Below are positions 25,415-34,452 of a DNA stretch of 64,000 nucleotides, in pieces; the stretch's first letter is position 1; every line of letters begins with the position of its first letter. Where the stretch lies: contig NZ_QZVT01000007.1 of NCBI RefSeq assembly GCF_003602275.1, positions 1 to 64,000 on the forward strand, given 5' to 3'. A model generated the notes under the pieces. That model was given only the letters and a program-made list of their open reading frames with translations, did no database searches and was not told the DNA's origin. The position numbers and the translations under genes are program-made. The DNA comes from Arthrobacter cheniae (GTDB lineage: Bacteria > Actinomycetota > Actinomycetes > Actinomycetales > Micrococcaceae).

Positions 25415-26725
25415 ATGACCATTTCCAGACGACAGATCCTCGGCGGAGCGGGCTTCCTCGCAGCCGCTGCAGCACTGAACGGCTGCGCCGGATTCTCGGG
25501 TGGTGGCAACAGCGACGGTGAGGGCGGCGGCGACGAGAACACCCTGACCTTCACCACCTGGGGCAGCCCGGCCGAGGAGGAGGGCTTCAAGCGAGGGATC
25601 GCCGCGTTCGAGGCCGCGAATTCCGGCACCAAGGTGGAGCTCAACCTCGTGCCCTACGAGCAGATCTTTCAGAACATCGACGCGCAACTGCAGTCCGACA
25701 CGGCTCCCGACCTCTTCCGGGTGGACTACGGAACCATCGGCGCCTACAGCAGCCAGGACCAGCTCCTGGACCTCAGCAGCTACTTCGATACAGCGGCCGG
25801 CGAGGAGTTCCTGCCCGCGATGTGGCAGGCCATCCAGTTCGACGGGAAGCCCTTCGGCGTCCCGCACCAGACGGATACCTCAGCCCTCGTCTACCGGACG
25901 GATCTTTTCGAGCAGGCGGGGATCAGCAGTGTCCCGGACAGCCTCGACTCCGCGTGGACCTGGGACGAGTTCCGCCAGGTCGCGGAGCAGCTCCGCGGTT
26001 CCCTCCCCGATGACCTCTACCCCTTCGTGTACAACTGGCAGCTCGGCGGATCCACCCGCTGGCTGAGCTGGCTGTTCCAGGCGGGCGGACGGCTCTTCAA
26101 TGACGACCTCACGGGCTCCGCCATCGAGTCCGACGCCGGCACCAAGGCCCTCGCCTTCACCCAGGGCTTCTTCACCGACGGCCTGGTGCCGCCGAGTAGC
26201 TCGGTGAAGTCCTCGACGTACGCCGACGGCGCGTTCTCCGCCGGTACCACTGCGATGGCCTTCGTCGGGAACTTCGTCCTTCCGAGTCTGGACGAGGCGA
26301 TCACGGACTTCGAGTGGAGCGCCACGTACCTGCCCCGCGACGAACGGGGTGCGTGCGATCTCGGCGGCAACGCCCTCGTGGCCACGAAGAACGCCCGCAA
26401 CCCCGACCTGGCGGCCGAGTTCCTGAAGTTCATGACGCAGCCGGATCAGATGTCGGACTTCTGCGCCCGCGCCATGGAGCTCCCTACCCTGAACAGCCTC
26501 GTAACCACCGAACTCGATTACCAGACGCGGCCAGACATCGCAGGGATCTTCGTGGAGCAGGCCACCACGCTCGAGCCGTCCGACGTCCAACAGCTCACCT
26601 CGCCTGCCATGGCCGCGATCAACCCGAAGCTCCGCGACGAGCTCGAGGCAGCGTTCACGCAGGGCCAACCGGTGGACCGGACCCTGGCGAACATTGCCGC
26701 CGCCGTCGATGAGGCAGCCGGCTGA
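25415..26725 (+). CDS. Sugar ABC transporter, substrate-binding lipoprotein
   Basis: This 436-aa protein has a twin-arginine lipoprotein signal (SRRQILGGAG near 4-13, lipobox ending at C24, LNGC), so it should be anchored outside the membrane. The body is a family 1 solute-binding protein (FTTWGSPAEEEGFKRGI, then LQSDTAPDLFRVDYGT, and a DLGGNALVATKNARNPDLA strand late). Family members bind maltose, lactose, glycerol-phosphate and similar sugars. The stop overlaps the next ATG by one base. No transport ATPase is in the operon; these systems often share MsiK. Confidence 0.93.
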   Translation: MTISRRQILGGAGFLAAAAALNGCAGFSGGGNSDGEGGGDENTLTFTTWGSPAEEEGFKRGIAAFEAANSGTKVELNLVPYEQIFQNIDAQLQSDTAPDLFRVDYGTIGAYSSQDQLLDLSSYFDTAAGEEFLPAMWQAIQFDGKPFGVPHQTDTSALVYRTDLFEQAGISSVPDSLDSAWTWDEFRQVAEQLRGSLPDDLYPFVYNWQLGGSTRWLSWLFQAGGRLFNDDLTGSAIESDAGTKALAFTQGFFTDGLVPPSSSVKSSTYADGAFSAGTTAMAFVGNFVLPSLDEAITDFEWSATYLPRDERGACDLGGNALVATKNARNPDLAAEFLKFMTQPDQMSDFCARAMELPTLNSLVTTELDYQTRPDIAGIFVEQATTLEPSDVQQLTSPAMAAINPKLRDELEAAFTQGQPVDRTLANIAAAVDEAAG

Positions 26726-27693
26726 TGTCTGCCGACACCTCCGCCCGCGAGGAGTCGACCGACTGTACCGGCCCCCCGCCGTCCCCGGCGGACACGTACG
26801 CCGTGAGGTCGGGGAAACCGTCCCACCGCCAGCTCGCCACGCTGACTTCCTACGGCTTCCTCGGGCCGAACCTGATCCTGCTCGGCATCTTCCTCTTCCT
26901 GCCGCTGGGCTGGGCCTTCCTGATCAGCTTCCAGGAGTCGAACGGTTTCGGCGCCAGCGGGTGGGTGGGCCTCGAGAACTACCAGCGACTCGCCACCGAC
27001 CCCACGTTCTGGCAGTCGGCGCTCAACACGGCGGTGTTCACGCTCATCACGGTTCCCCTGAGCCTGGCACTCGGCCTGGGCCTCGCGGTCCTCATGAACT
27101 CGGTGCTCCCTGGGCGGAAGCTGTTCCGCACCCTCATCTACCTGCCGATGGTAATCTCGGGAGTCGCCACCGCACTCATGGGAGTGCTGCTGTTCGACGA
27201 GGCGACGGGCATCGTCAACAAGCTCCTGCGCGAAGGCGGCCTCGGCGGAATACCGTGGCAGTCCCAGGGCTCCGCCGCCTTCGCCTCGATCGTCCTGGTG
27301 ACCCTGTGGATCCGTGTGGGCTTCAACATGGTCATCTACCTCGCCGGGCTGCAGGGCATCTCCCCCGAGCTCTACGAAGCCGCCCGCCTCGAGGGAGCGA
27401 GCTCCTGGCAGCAGTTCCGCTACCTGACTGTGCCCCTCGTGGGTCCCTCCACGTTCTTCCTGCTGATCATGGACGTCATCTACTCGTTCCAGGTGTTCGA
27501 CACCATCTTCGTCATGACCGGCGGCGGGCCCGGGCGCTCGACGTCTGTGCTCGTCACCTACGCCTATGAGAACGGCTTCGTCACCCGCGACCAGAGTTAC
27601 GCGGCGGCGATCGGCATCGTCATCTTCCTGCTCACCCTCATCTTCACGGCCATCCAGTGGCGCGGCAACCGCTCGCGCGACACTGCCGGATAG
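26725..27693 (+). CDS. Sugar ABC transporter permease (MalF/UgpA type)
   Basis: This 322-aa protein has six core membrane helices after a 40-residue polar head. The EAA loop that contacts the ATPase is present (ELYEAARLEGASSWQQFRYL, with G at the conserved place), followed by VPLVGPSTFF. It is translated immediately after the binding protein and pairs with the second permease to form the channel. Confidence 0.94.
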   Translation: MSADTSAREESTDCTGPPPSPADTYAVRSGKPSHRQLATLTSYGFLGPNLILLGIFLFLPLGWAFLISFQESNGFGASGWVGLENYQRLATDPTFWQSALNTAVFTLITVPLSLALGLGLAVLMNSVLPGRKLFRTLIYLPMVISGVATALMGVLLFDEATGIVNKLLREGGLGGIPWQSQGSAAFASIVLVTLWIRVGFNMVIYLAGLQGISPELYEAARLEGASSWQQFRYLTVPLVGPSTFFLLIMDVIYSFQVFDTIFVMTGGGPGRSTSVLVTYAYENGFVTRDQSYAAAIGIVIFLLTLIFTAIQWRGNRSRDTAG

Positions 27694-27723
27694 CCCCTCC
27701 CGGAGCACCAGGACAGGATCCCC

Positions 27724-28686
27724 ATGGCTCATCCCCTACCCCTCACGGGCGACGGCGCCGCAACCGACGCGGCGTCGCGCAGCGCCCGTCCAGGTTCTGT
27801 TTCCCGCTCCGGCACCGGGTCGGGCAACGGAACCGGCGGCTTCGTGCCGCGCGTCAAGCGCGTATCACCGGCGCAACGGGCGTCGGCCATCGCCCGCCTC
27901 ATGACCGCCGTCGTCGTGGGCATCGTCATGATGTTCCCGCTCTACTGGATGGTCACGCTCGCCTTCTCGCCGAACGCCGACGTCTTCAGCCGGGAGCTGC
28001 GCATCTGGCCGTCCTCGTGGACGCTCGACAACTTCCGCACCGTGTTCGGCAGCTTTCCCACCGCCACGTGGTTCGGTAACTCCGTGGTCATCACGGCGAT
28101 CGTCACGGTCCTCACTGTCACGGTGAACCTCCTGGCCGGCTACGCATTCGCCAAGCTCGATTTCCGCGGCAAGGGCGCCATCTTCCTGATGGTCCTGAGC
28201 ACCATGATGATCCCCGTCCAGGTGCTGATGGTCGCGCAGTTCCGCCTCGTGACCCAGCTCGGCATCTACGGCACGTTCTGGGCCGTAATCCTTCCCTCGG
28301 CAGCCTCGGCGTTCGGGATCTTCCTGGCCCGCCAGTTCATCATCGCTATCCCGGACGAGCTGATCGAGGCGGCGAAGGTGGACGGGGCCGGTCCCGTCCG
28401 GATCTTCCTGCAGATCATCCTGCCGCTGTGCAAACCCCTGATCGCCGTCCTCGTGCTGCTCACCGTCATGTATCAGTGGAACGATTTCGCCTGGCCGCTG
28501 ATCGCGCTCAAGGACAGCCAGCTGTTCACGCTGCCCATCGGGCTGCTTTACCTGCGGGGCCAGTACGGTGCCGACTACGGCGCCATCATGGCCCTGGCCC
28601 TGATCTCCATCACGCCGATCATCATCATGTTCCTCGCGTTCCAGAAGTACTTCGTGCAGGGGCTGGCACGCAGCGGTATCCGCTAA
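27724..28686 (+). CDS. Sugar ABC transporter permease (MalG/UgpE type)
   Basis: This 320-aa protein has six membrane helices and the MalG-type EAA loop (DELIEAAKVDGAGPVRIF). The N-terminal 45 residues are polar and Gly/Ser-rich, longer than usual. It follows the first permease by 30 bases. Together with the two upstream genes it makes a complete importer apart from the ATPase. Confidence 0.94.
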   Translation: MAHPLPLTGDGAATDAASRSARPGSVSRSGTGSGNGTGGFVPRVKRVSPAQRASAIARLMTAVVVGIVMMFPLYWMVTLAFSPNADVFSRELRIWPSSWTLDNFRTVFGSFPTATWFGNSVVITAIVTVLTVTVNLLAGYAFAKLDFRGKGAIFLMVLSTMMIPVQVLMVAQFRLVTQLGIYGTFWAVILPSAASAFGIFLARQFIIAIPDELIEAAKVDGAGPVRIFLQIILPLCKPLIAVLVLLTVMYQWNDFAWPLIALKDSQLFTLPIGLLYLRGQYGADYGAIMALALISITPIIIMFLAFQKYFVQGLARSGIR

Positions 28687-28701
28687 TCGACGCGGCTGGT
28701 G

Positions 28702-29514
28702 TCACCACCTGCGAAAGCCTCCCTCGGTACTCAGGACCTGGCCCACCATCCAGCGGCCCTCGTCGGTCAGCAGCCAGGCGATGAGGCGCGCGGGGTCGTC
28801 CGGTTCGCCGAAGCGGCCGCCGGGGAAGTGCGCCAGGACATCCCGGAGGATCTCGGGTGGTCGGTCTGCGGTGTCAGCATCGAGATAGCCCGTGTTCACC
28901 GGTCCTGGGTTGACGGTGTTGAGCACGATCCCCCGCTCCACGAGGTGATCGGCAACGGAGGCTGTCAGTCCCGCGAGGGCCGCCTTCGAGGCTGCGTAGG
29001 CGATCTCCGATGACATCGGACCTGTCACCTGCCCGGAGGTCATCCAGATGACGCGTCCGCCCTCCCGCCCGTCGTGCTGGTGGGCGAAGTGCTTCGTCGC
29101 AAGGATGGTCGAGCGCGTGTTGACCTGCCAGTGCGCATCGAGGTTCTCCCAGGAGATGTCGTCCAGCCGTCCGTCCCCTCCGCTCTTGGCGTGGTTGCAG
29201 ACGAGTCCGTCGAGGTGTCCGAGAGCTGCGCGGGCATCGGCGATCAGCAGTTCGCCACCGTCGGGCTGCCCGAGGTCGATGCTCCCGTGGTCGAGCGAGG
29301 CACCCTCGCGGAGACGTCCGCGGACACCTTCGACGACGTCGTCGATGCTGTCCCCACCCCACGGCTGCTCGGCGTCGTGCGGGGCGAAGTGATGGAGGTA
29401 CAGGGAGGCGCCCATACCGGCGAGACGGGAGGCGATCGCGTAGCCGATGCCCTTGCGGCGGCTCACTCCGGTGACCACGAAGGCGCGCCCGGTCAGGGGA
29501 CAGGTGGAATCCAT
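28702..29514 (-). CDS. Short-chain dehydrogenase/reductase
   Basis: This 270-aa SDR has an N-terminal VVTGVSRRKGIGYAIASRLA (a variant of TGxxxGIG with an extra basic turn, as in FabG-like BacC subgroups), the VCNHAKS strand in place of NNAG, and the catalytic AYAASKAAL (YxxxK). Substrate unknown. It faces the ABC operon tail to tail with 15 bases between stops. Confidence 0.88.
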   Translation of the reverse strand: MDSTCPLTGRAFVVTGVSRRKGIGYAIASRLAGMGASLYLHHFAPHDAEQPWGGDSIDDVVEGVRGRLREGASLDHGSIDLGQPDGGELLIADARAALGHLDGLVCNHAKSGGDGRLDDISWENLDAHWQVNTRSTILATKHFAHQHDGREGGRVIWMTSGQVTGPMSSEIAYAASKAALAGLTASVADHLVERGIVLNTVNPGPVNTGYLDADTADRPPEILRDVLAHFPGGRFGEPDDPARLIAWLLTDEGRWMVGQVLSTEGGFRRW

Positions 29515-29597
29515 GGGCCCAGCCTAGGTCGGTGCTTCGCTAGGCTGGAAATGACCGCTCGTCGCTTTCCAGCACCTCCCGACCCCTGAGGAATGTC

Positions 29598-30044
29598 ATG
29601 CACTGTCTGGCCGCCCGCTCCCGCATCCTGGCCGCCGGGGTGTGCCTGGCCGTCCTCGGGCTGGCCGGCTGTGCCGGCCCGGTACTCGGCGTCCTGGACC
29701 GGGACCAGACCGATCAGGACGTCCTGACCATTCAGACGGACCTCGACGGCATAGACCTCGCCTCCACCCGGTTCCTGGCCGAGCGCGACGGCGTCGAATA
29801 CTTCGCGGCAAGGCCTGTGGAAGGGAACGGCACCGCGGACACCGTTTGCCTGCTGATCGAGGAAGGCATCGGGGTGGGGCTCGAATGCGCCCCGCTCACG
29901 GCGGGCGAGGCGGGTGCGACCATCCGGGACAGCAGGGTCACGGCCGCGCTCCTGCCGGACGACATCGACCGCAACGACCTGGCGGACGAAGGCTTCCAGT
30001 TGCTCCACCCGAATCTCGCGGTGCGGCCTGCGCACGCCGGGTGA
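29598..30044 (+). CDS. Small exported lipoprotein, unknown function
   Basis: This 148-aa protein has a lipoprotein signal (basic N-terminus, hydrophobic core, LAGC lipobox near residue 25). The mature part is acidic and mostly beta-strand, with one Cys pair (TVCLLIEEG and LECAP) that may form a disulfide. I do not recognise a family. TGAGGA precedes the ATG. The 147 bases after it hold only a short repeated CCCCGTGCC. Confidence 0.72.
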   Translation: MHCLAARSRILAAGVCLAVLGLAGCAGPVLGVLDRDQTDQDVLTIQTDLDGIDLASTRFLAERDGVEYFAARPVEGNGTADTVCLLIEEGIGVGLECAPLTAGEAGATIRDSRVTAALLPDDIDRNDLADEGFQLLHPNLAVRPAHAG

Positions 30045-30191
30045 TCCCCGTGCCCCCGGCCGGGGTCGGGTAGTCCCCGTGCCGCCTCGGGCTGCCGCCG
30101 GAGCCCCGCACCCGGCCCGGAAGTGCTGGACACGGTCATCGCCGCCGTGCCTAGCATGGAAAGGACCGGCGGACGGGATCGAGGAGGAACC

Positions 30192-30419
30192 ATGGCAGTT
30201 GCAGAGGACGACGGCGGCGAACTGATCGTCGGTGACGTGACGAGGACAGGCGGCCGTGCACTCGCCGTGGGCTTGTCCCACACGGCGGACACAGAGAGCA
30301 GACCGATGGTCGGCATCGGCTGGGTGGAACAGGATCAGCGGCTCGAGATCACCGTCGACGAAGCACGCGCCCTGCGGGACGAGCTCACACGCATCATCAG
30401 CGACGCCGAAGGCTCCTAG
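30192..30419 (+). CDS. Small hypothetical protein, 75 aa
   Basis: This 75-aa protein has a beta-rich front half and a helical end (EITVDEARALRDELTRIIS). I do not recognise it. A strong GAGGAGG six bases before the ATG and good codon use support it. It overlaps the convergent zinc-ribbon gene by 4 bases at the stops. Confidence 0.65.
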   Translation: MAVAEDDGGELIVGDVTRTGGRALAVGLSHTADTESRPMVGIGWVEQDQRLEITVDEARALRDELTRIISDAEGS

Positions 30420-30571
30420 GCCGAGACCTGCGTCTCCCCGACCGTGATGCGGTGGTTCTCCTCGCACTGGAACACGGCGAGCGTTCCCGGCGGCACCGGC
30501 CCCTCGGCCGGCCACTGGTCCTCGCCCAGTTCGATCAGGGCGGAACCGCAGCTGGGGCATCGAGCTTCCAT
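30416..30571 (-). CDS. Small zinc-ribbon protein, 51 aa
   Basis: The ATG at 30571 follows GAGGAC and reads 51 codons: an N-terminal CPSCG knuckle, LIELGEDQWPAEGPVPPG, then FQCEENHRITVGE and a stop. The CxxC and C-x3-H spacing suggests one zinc. It is typical of the small ribbon proteins often missed in annotation; partner and role unknown. Confidence 0.7.
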   Translation of the reverse strand: MEARCPSCGSALIELGEDQWPAEGPVPPGTLAVFQCEENHRITVGETQVSA

Positions 30572-30730
30572 CGGGTACGTCCTCTCTTCGCTTCGGGCCC
30601 GGCCGGCGGAGGCAGGACCGGGATTGGGCCGGCAGCCGGAGGGCGCTTAGCCCAGTACATACCGCCCGGGCTGCCGGCGCCATCCACAGGCCGTGAACCA
30701 CGCGGAACTGGACGGGCGGCGGGACAGGGT

Positions 30731-31540
30731 CTAGCCGTTCCGCCTCACCGCTCTCAGGGCTTCGGCTCCGATCAGCCCGGCTGCCGCGATGGCCAGGACC
30801 GCCGTTCCCCAGGGAAAGGGCGGTGTGCCGGCGACGGAGCGGGTCGACGGGTCTTCTCCTGTCCGCATGATCGGCAGCAGTTCGACAGCATGTGAGGCCT
30901 TCGCGAGCGCCGAGCTGACCCGGTGCAGCACCGGCACCAGGTTCCCGGGAGCCGAGAGGATCGCGAGGTCGACGGCGTCGCGCCCCCTGTCGAGCACCGA
31001 CAGCGGCAAAGCGGCCACCACGTTGCCGGGAGGCCTCCGCGCCACCACGGGGTGGGCTCGCGTGGGAGCGACTCGCCGCACCAGTTCCCAGAGCACGCCC
31101 AGCACCTGGAGCTCACGCCGGGAGACCCTCGCCTGGAGCCGCGGGAACAGGGCGTCCTCCTCGTCCCGGACGTCGTCGTCGAGCACCTCCGTCAACCGGC
31201 CGAGAACATCGGCGCGCTCGGGAGAGCCGTCATCAAGCCCCTCGAGCTTCGTCACCAGTTCGTTGACCTCCTGGTGTTCGCGCTCCACCTCGAGGGTGAG
31301 CTCGCCGCCGTCGGGCAGGACCCTGCGCATGACGGGCCACAGCACGGATTCCTCTGCGAAGGCGTGCGGGAAGACCAGGCGGTAAATGTCGAGCAGCACC
31401 CCGGCCTGGTCCTCGCCCGTTGTCCCCCGTAGCCGTTCGATCAGCGCGTTGAGCTTCACGTGGTCGCGCTTCTGCCGTACGAGGACGCTGAGCGGTCCGC
31501 CGAGCTGGTCGGTGGTCTGGTCTGCAACCGAGGTGTACAC
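30731..31540 (-). CDS. Hemerythrin-like HHE domain protein with a C-terminal membrane anchor
   Basis: In this 269-aa protein, residues about 18-150 form an HHE domain (KRDHVKLNALIERL, then FPHAFAEESVLWPVM, EREHQEVNEL and DEEDALFPRL), with His and Glu residues spaced for a di-iron site. Family members bind O2, NO or iron, or repair iron centres. The second half has no known motif and ends with one membrane helix (GTAVLAIAAAGLIGAEAL) and basic residues. GTG start at 31540 after AGGAG. Confidence 0.85.
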   Translation of the reverse strand: MYTSVADQTTDQLGGPLSVLVRQKRDHVKLNALIERLRGTTGEDQAGVLLDIYRLVFPHAFAEESVLWPVMRRVLPDGGELTLEVEREHQEVNELVTKLEGLDDGSPERADVLGRLTEVLDDDVRDEEDALFPRLQARVSRRELQVLGVLWELVRRVAPTRAHPVVARRPPGNVVAALPLSVLDRGRDAVDLAILSAPGNLVPVLHRVSSALAKASHAVELLPIMRTGEDPSTRSVAGTPPFPWGTAVLAIAAAGLIGAEALRAVRRNG

Positions 31541-31798
31541 GGGTTCTCCTGGTCTGGATGGTGCTCCGGATGGCGGTTCGCGCGCCGGGCGTGAGCGGGC
31601 GCCTCCTCCATCTGAACCCCTTCATGACCGCCCGATACAGCGACCCTTGCCTCTGGTGGGCCTTCCCGCCGGTGCCTATAATCGGGGATGCTCACAGCGG
31701 GCTGGACTTGCCGCCGAAGAGACGGCCAGGCCTACCGGCTGTGGAACGGTTGCAGGCCTCCGGCAGGGCATCCTGATGTAGAGGAAGGACGTGCGGCC

Positions 31799-32698
31799 GT
31801 GGACCTGACGGACCGGGCAGCAGAGCTCTACGCCCTTCCCCTCGACGAGTTCATCGGGGCGAGGAACGCAGCGGCCAAGGAGGCAGCGCAGCACGGCGAC
31901 AAGGACCTTGCAGCCGCGGTGCGGAGACTCCCTAAACCGGCGGCGGCGGCCTGGCTCGTCAATATGCTGGTGACCCGCAGGCGCGACGAGGTGGAGCAGG
32001 TGCTCGAGCTCGGCGCGTCCCTCAAGGAGGCGCAGGCAAGCCTCGACCGGGCACAGCTCCATGCCCTCGGCCAGCAGCGACAGCGGCTTCTCGCCGCCGT
32101 CGCCCACCAGTCCCTGGACGCGGCAGCCGAGGCAGGGCACGACGTCGGACCCGCAGCCCTGCCCGGCGTGGAGCAGACCCTCAGGGCGGCCCTTGCGGAT
32201 CCGGCCGCGGCGGCCGCGGTGCTCACGGGCCGGCTCGTGAGGACGCTGGAAGCCTCCGGCTGGGACGCCGTGGACCTCGAGGATGCCGTCGCGGGCCCCT
32301 TCACACCCCCGGCGCCGGATGACGACGGGGACGACGACGGCTCCCCGTCCGAGAAGAGACCCTCGGCCCCGCAGTCGGCGGGCAGGAAGCCCTCGGCCGC
32401 GGACCGCCAGAAGGCCCAGGCCCGGCTCGACGCCGCGCGGGACGCTCTGACCGACGCACAGGAGGCGGCGGCCACGACAGAGCGGGCCGCGCGGAGACTC
32501 AGCGTGCGCCGCGACGGCCTGGTGGCGTCCGTCGAGGACCTCGAGGAGCGGCTCGACGCCCTGCGGCGGGAACTGGCCGACCTCGAAGCGGAAGCAGCGC
32601 GTCATGAAGCGGAGAGGCTCGCCGCTGAGCGGAGCATCGAGGAGGCCGAGAGGGCCGAACGGAGTGCACGGACGGCATTCGATGAGTTGTTGGCCTAG
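31799..32698 (+). CDS. Coiled-coil protein, unknown function
   Basis: This 299-aa protein is Ala/Glu/Arg-rich. The front half (LTDRAAELYALPLDEFIGARNAAAK, KPAAAAWLVNML) matches a conserved actinobacterial hypothetical family. The middle is an acidic Pro-rich linker, and residues about 195-299 are one long coiled coil. I chose the GTG at 31799 because GAGGAAGG lies before it; the frame is open upstream but without coding character. Function unknown; DNA- or chromatin-associated roles are suggested only by composition. Confidence 0.68.
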   Translation: MDLTDRAAELYALPLDEFIGARNAAAKEAAQHGDKDLAAAVRRLPKPAAAAWLVNMLVTRRRDEVEQVLELGASLKEAQASLDRAQLHALGQQRQRLLAAVAHQSLDAAAEAGHDVGPAALPGVEQTLRAALADPAAAAAVLTGRLVRTLEASGWDAVDLEDAVAGPFTPPAPDDDGDDDGSPSEKRPSAPQSAGRKPSAADRQKAQARLDAARDALTDAQEAAATTERAARRLSVRRDGLVASVEDLEERLDALRRELADLEAEAARHEAERLAAERSIEEAERAERSARTAFDELLA

Positions 32699-32823
32699 GT
32701 CGGCTCGGCCCGTCGGCCAGGGAAGTCCCAGCGAGGCCGGAACAGGGATTCCACTGCACCGGGGCGGCGTCGACGGCGTAAGATATGTCGGAAAGCAGCG
32801 GAATCCGCGATGCAGGGGGAACT

Positions 32824-33534
32824 GTGACCGAGCAGGAAATACTGAGCGACGTCAATGACGAACTGTTCGCGCTCCTCACCGAGACGGCCGGCCTGCAGGA
32901 GTTCCTCGACGACTTCGCCGTCATGGCCGCGCGCCGCCTGTCGACGACCGGCGACGTCTCCTGCGCCATCACCCTCGTCCGGCGCAAGAAGGCGGGCACA
33001 CTGGCCGCCAGCGACGACGTCGCGCGTGCTGCCGACGAGTTCCAGAGCCGCTTCCACGAGGGCCCCTGCGTGCAGGCCGCCCAGACGCTCGAGGCCGTCT
33101 ATTGCCCGGATACGTCGACGGACGCGCGCTGGCCCGCCTATCTCTCGAGACTCGATACCCAGCGCATCCGGTCCATCCTCGGTGTCCCGTTCTCCCTCGA
33201 GGACAGTGGCCGCGCCGCTCTGAACATCTACTCCTCACGGCTCGACGCCTTCGATCCGGCCAGCATCAGTGCCGCCCGGGCGCTTGCGGAAGCCGCCTCG
33301 TCGTCGATCAGGTTCACGGTCCGAGCGGCATCGGCGGATGACGAGCGGCTCAACCTCGAGGCGGCCCTGGCCTCGCGCCAGACCATCAACACGGCAGTGG
33401 GCATCATCATGTTCCAGAACAAGTGCTCGCAGTCCGAGGCCCTCGCGATCCTGCAGCGCGCTTCCAGTAGCCGCAACATGAAACTCAGGCTGGTGGCAGA
33501 GCGAGTGGTGGAATCGGCCACGCAGCAACCCTGA
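32824..33534 (+). CDS. GAF-ANTAR RNA-binding regulator (first of two)
   Basis: This 236-aa protein has a GAF domain (residues about 20-165, with FHEGPCVQAAQT and RSILGVPFSLED) and a C-terminal ANTAR domain (LASRQTINTAVGIIMFQ, then SEALAILQRASSSRN). ANTAR domains bind tandem hexaloop RNA hairpins and act by antitermination. The GTG at 32824 has AGGGGG well placed; the ATG at 32785 lacks a ribosome site. The next gene, after 134 bases, encodes the same domain pair. Confidence 0.9.
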   Translation: MTEQEILSDVNDELFALLTETAGLQEFLDDFAVMAARRLSTTGDVSCAITLVRRKKAGTLAASDDVARAADEFQSRFHEGPCVQAAQTLEAVYCPDTSTDARWPAYLSRLDTQRIRSILGVPFSLEDSGRAALNIYSSRLDAFDPASISAARALAEAASSSIRFTVRAASADDERLNLEAALASRQTINTAVGIIMFQNKCSQSEALAILQRASSSRNMKLRLVAERVVESATQQP

Positions 33535-33668
33535 TGCGTTAAGCCACCAGCGAAGAGCGCTCCGCCGAACTTGCTCCCTCCGGTGCGACGTCATTATTTT
33601 GAAGGGGTCCAGAAGCGGGCGGCTGACTTTCGCCGGATCAACCGGCACCTGGACATTCGAGGCTTATC

Positions 33669-34388
33669 TTGGACTCAGAGCCCACCCTCAACGAACTTGC
33701 CGTCGTCTTCGGCCGCGTCCGCGGTCTCCTTTTGACGGAAGAGACGGTGCAGCACGCCGTCGATCTCCTCGCCGAAGCCGCGCGTGATCTCATTCCCGGC
33801 GCGATCGGGGCCGGGGTCTCGCTCATCCACCACGGACAGCGAACGAGCACCGGGGCCACGGACGCCCTCGTCCGGCGGGCGGATGAATTGCAGTACGAGT
33901 TGTCGGAGGGACCGTGCCTCAGCGCCTGGTCCACCTCGACGCCGGTCCGGACGGATGACACCACCGCCCTCGACCAGCGGTGGCCCCGCTGGGCGGCCGC
34001 CGCAGCCGAGATGTCGGTCCGTTCGTGCCAGAGCGTCCCCCTGATCCAGGGAGGCACCACGATCGGAGCCATGAAGGTCTACGCGACCGAAGCGTTCGCC
34101 TTCGACGGGACCACCGAGCGGGCGCTCTCCCGCTTCGCCGTGCCGGCCGCCGCTCTGCTCAGTCACGTCCAGACCACGGACACACCGCAGCAGATCCGTT
34201 CGGACCTCTCCGCGGCCCTGCAGACACGCGACCGCATCGCGATGGCGAAGGGAATCCTCATGGCGCGACTCGGGATCGACGATCGTGCGGCCTTCACCGA
34301 GCTCGTCACGCGTGCGCAGGATGGTCGGCGCTCGGTCGGGGACGTTGCCCTCGAGTTGACCGAAGGGGCGGGACAGCCCGTCACCTAG
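33669..34388 (+). CDS. GAF-ANTAR RNA-binding regulator (second of two)
   Basis: This 239-aa protein has a GAF domain (LSEGPCLSAWSTSTPVRTDD, SCQSVPLIQGG) and an ANTAR domain (LQTRDRIAMAKGILMARLGI). It differs clearly in sequence from its neighbour, so the pair is not a recent duplication. The start is TTG at 33669 after GAGG; no ATG or GTG fits the domain start better. It may sense another ligand or act on the same RNA set. Confidence 0.87.
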   Translation: MDSEPTLNELAVVFGRVRGLLLTEETVQHAVDLLAEAARDLIPGAIGAGVSLIHHGQRTSTGATDALVRRADELQYELSEGPCLSAWSTSTPVRTDDTTALDQRWPRWAAAAAEMSVRSCQSVPLIQGGTTIGAMKVYATEAFAFDGTTERALSRFAVPAAALLSHVQTTDTPQQIRSDLSAALQTRDRIAMAKGILMARLGIDDRAAFTELVTRAQDGRRSVGDVALELTEGAGQPVT

Positions 34389-34452
34389 CATCAGCCGTCC
34401 GGAGAGCGTCAGGTACTGTCCCGGGCTTCGAGGTGCTGACCCCGCAGCAGCG

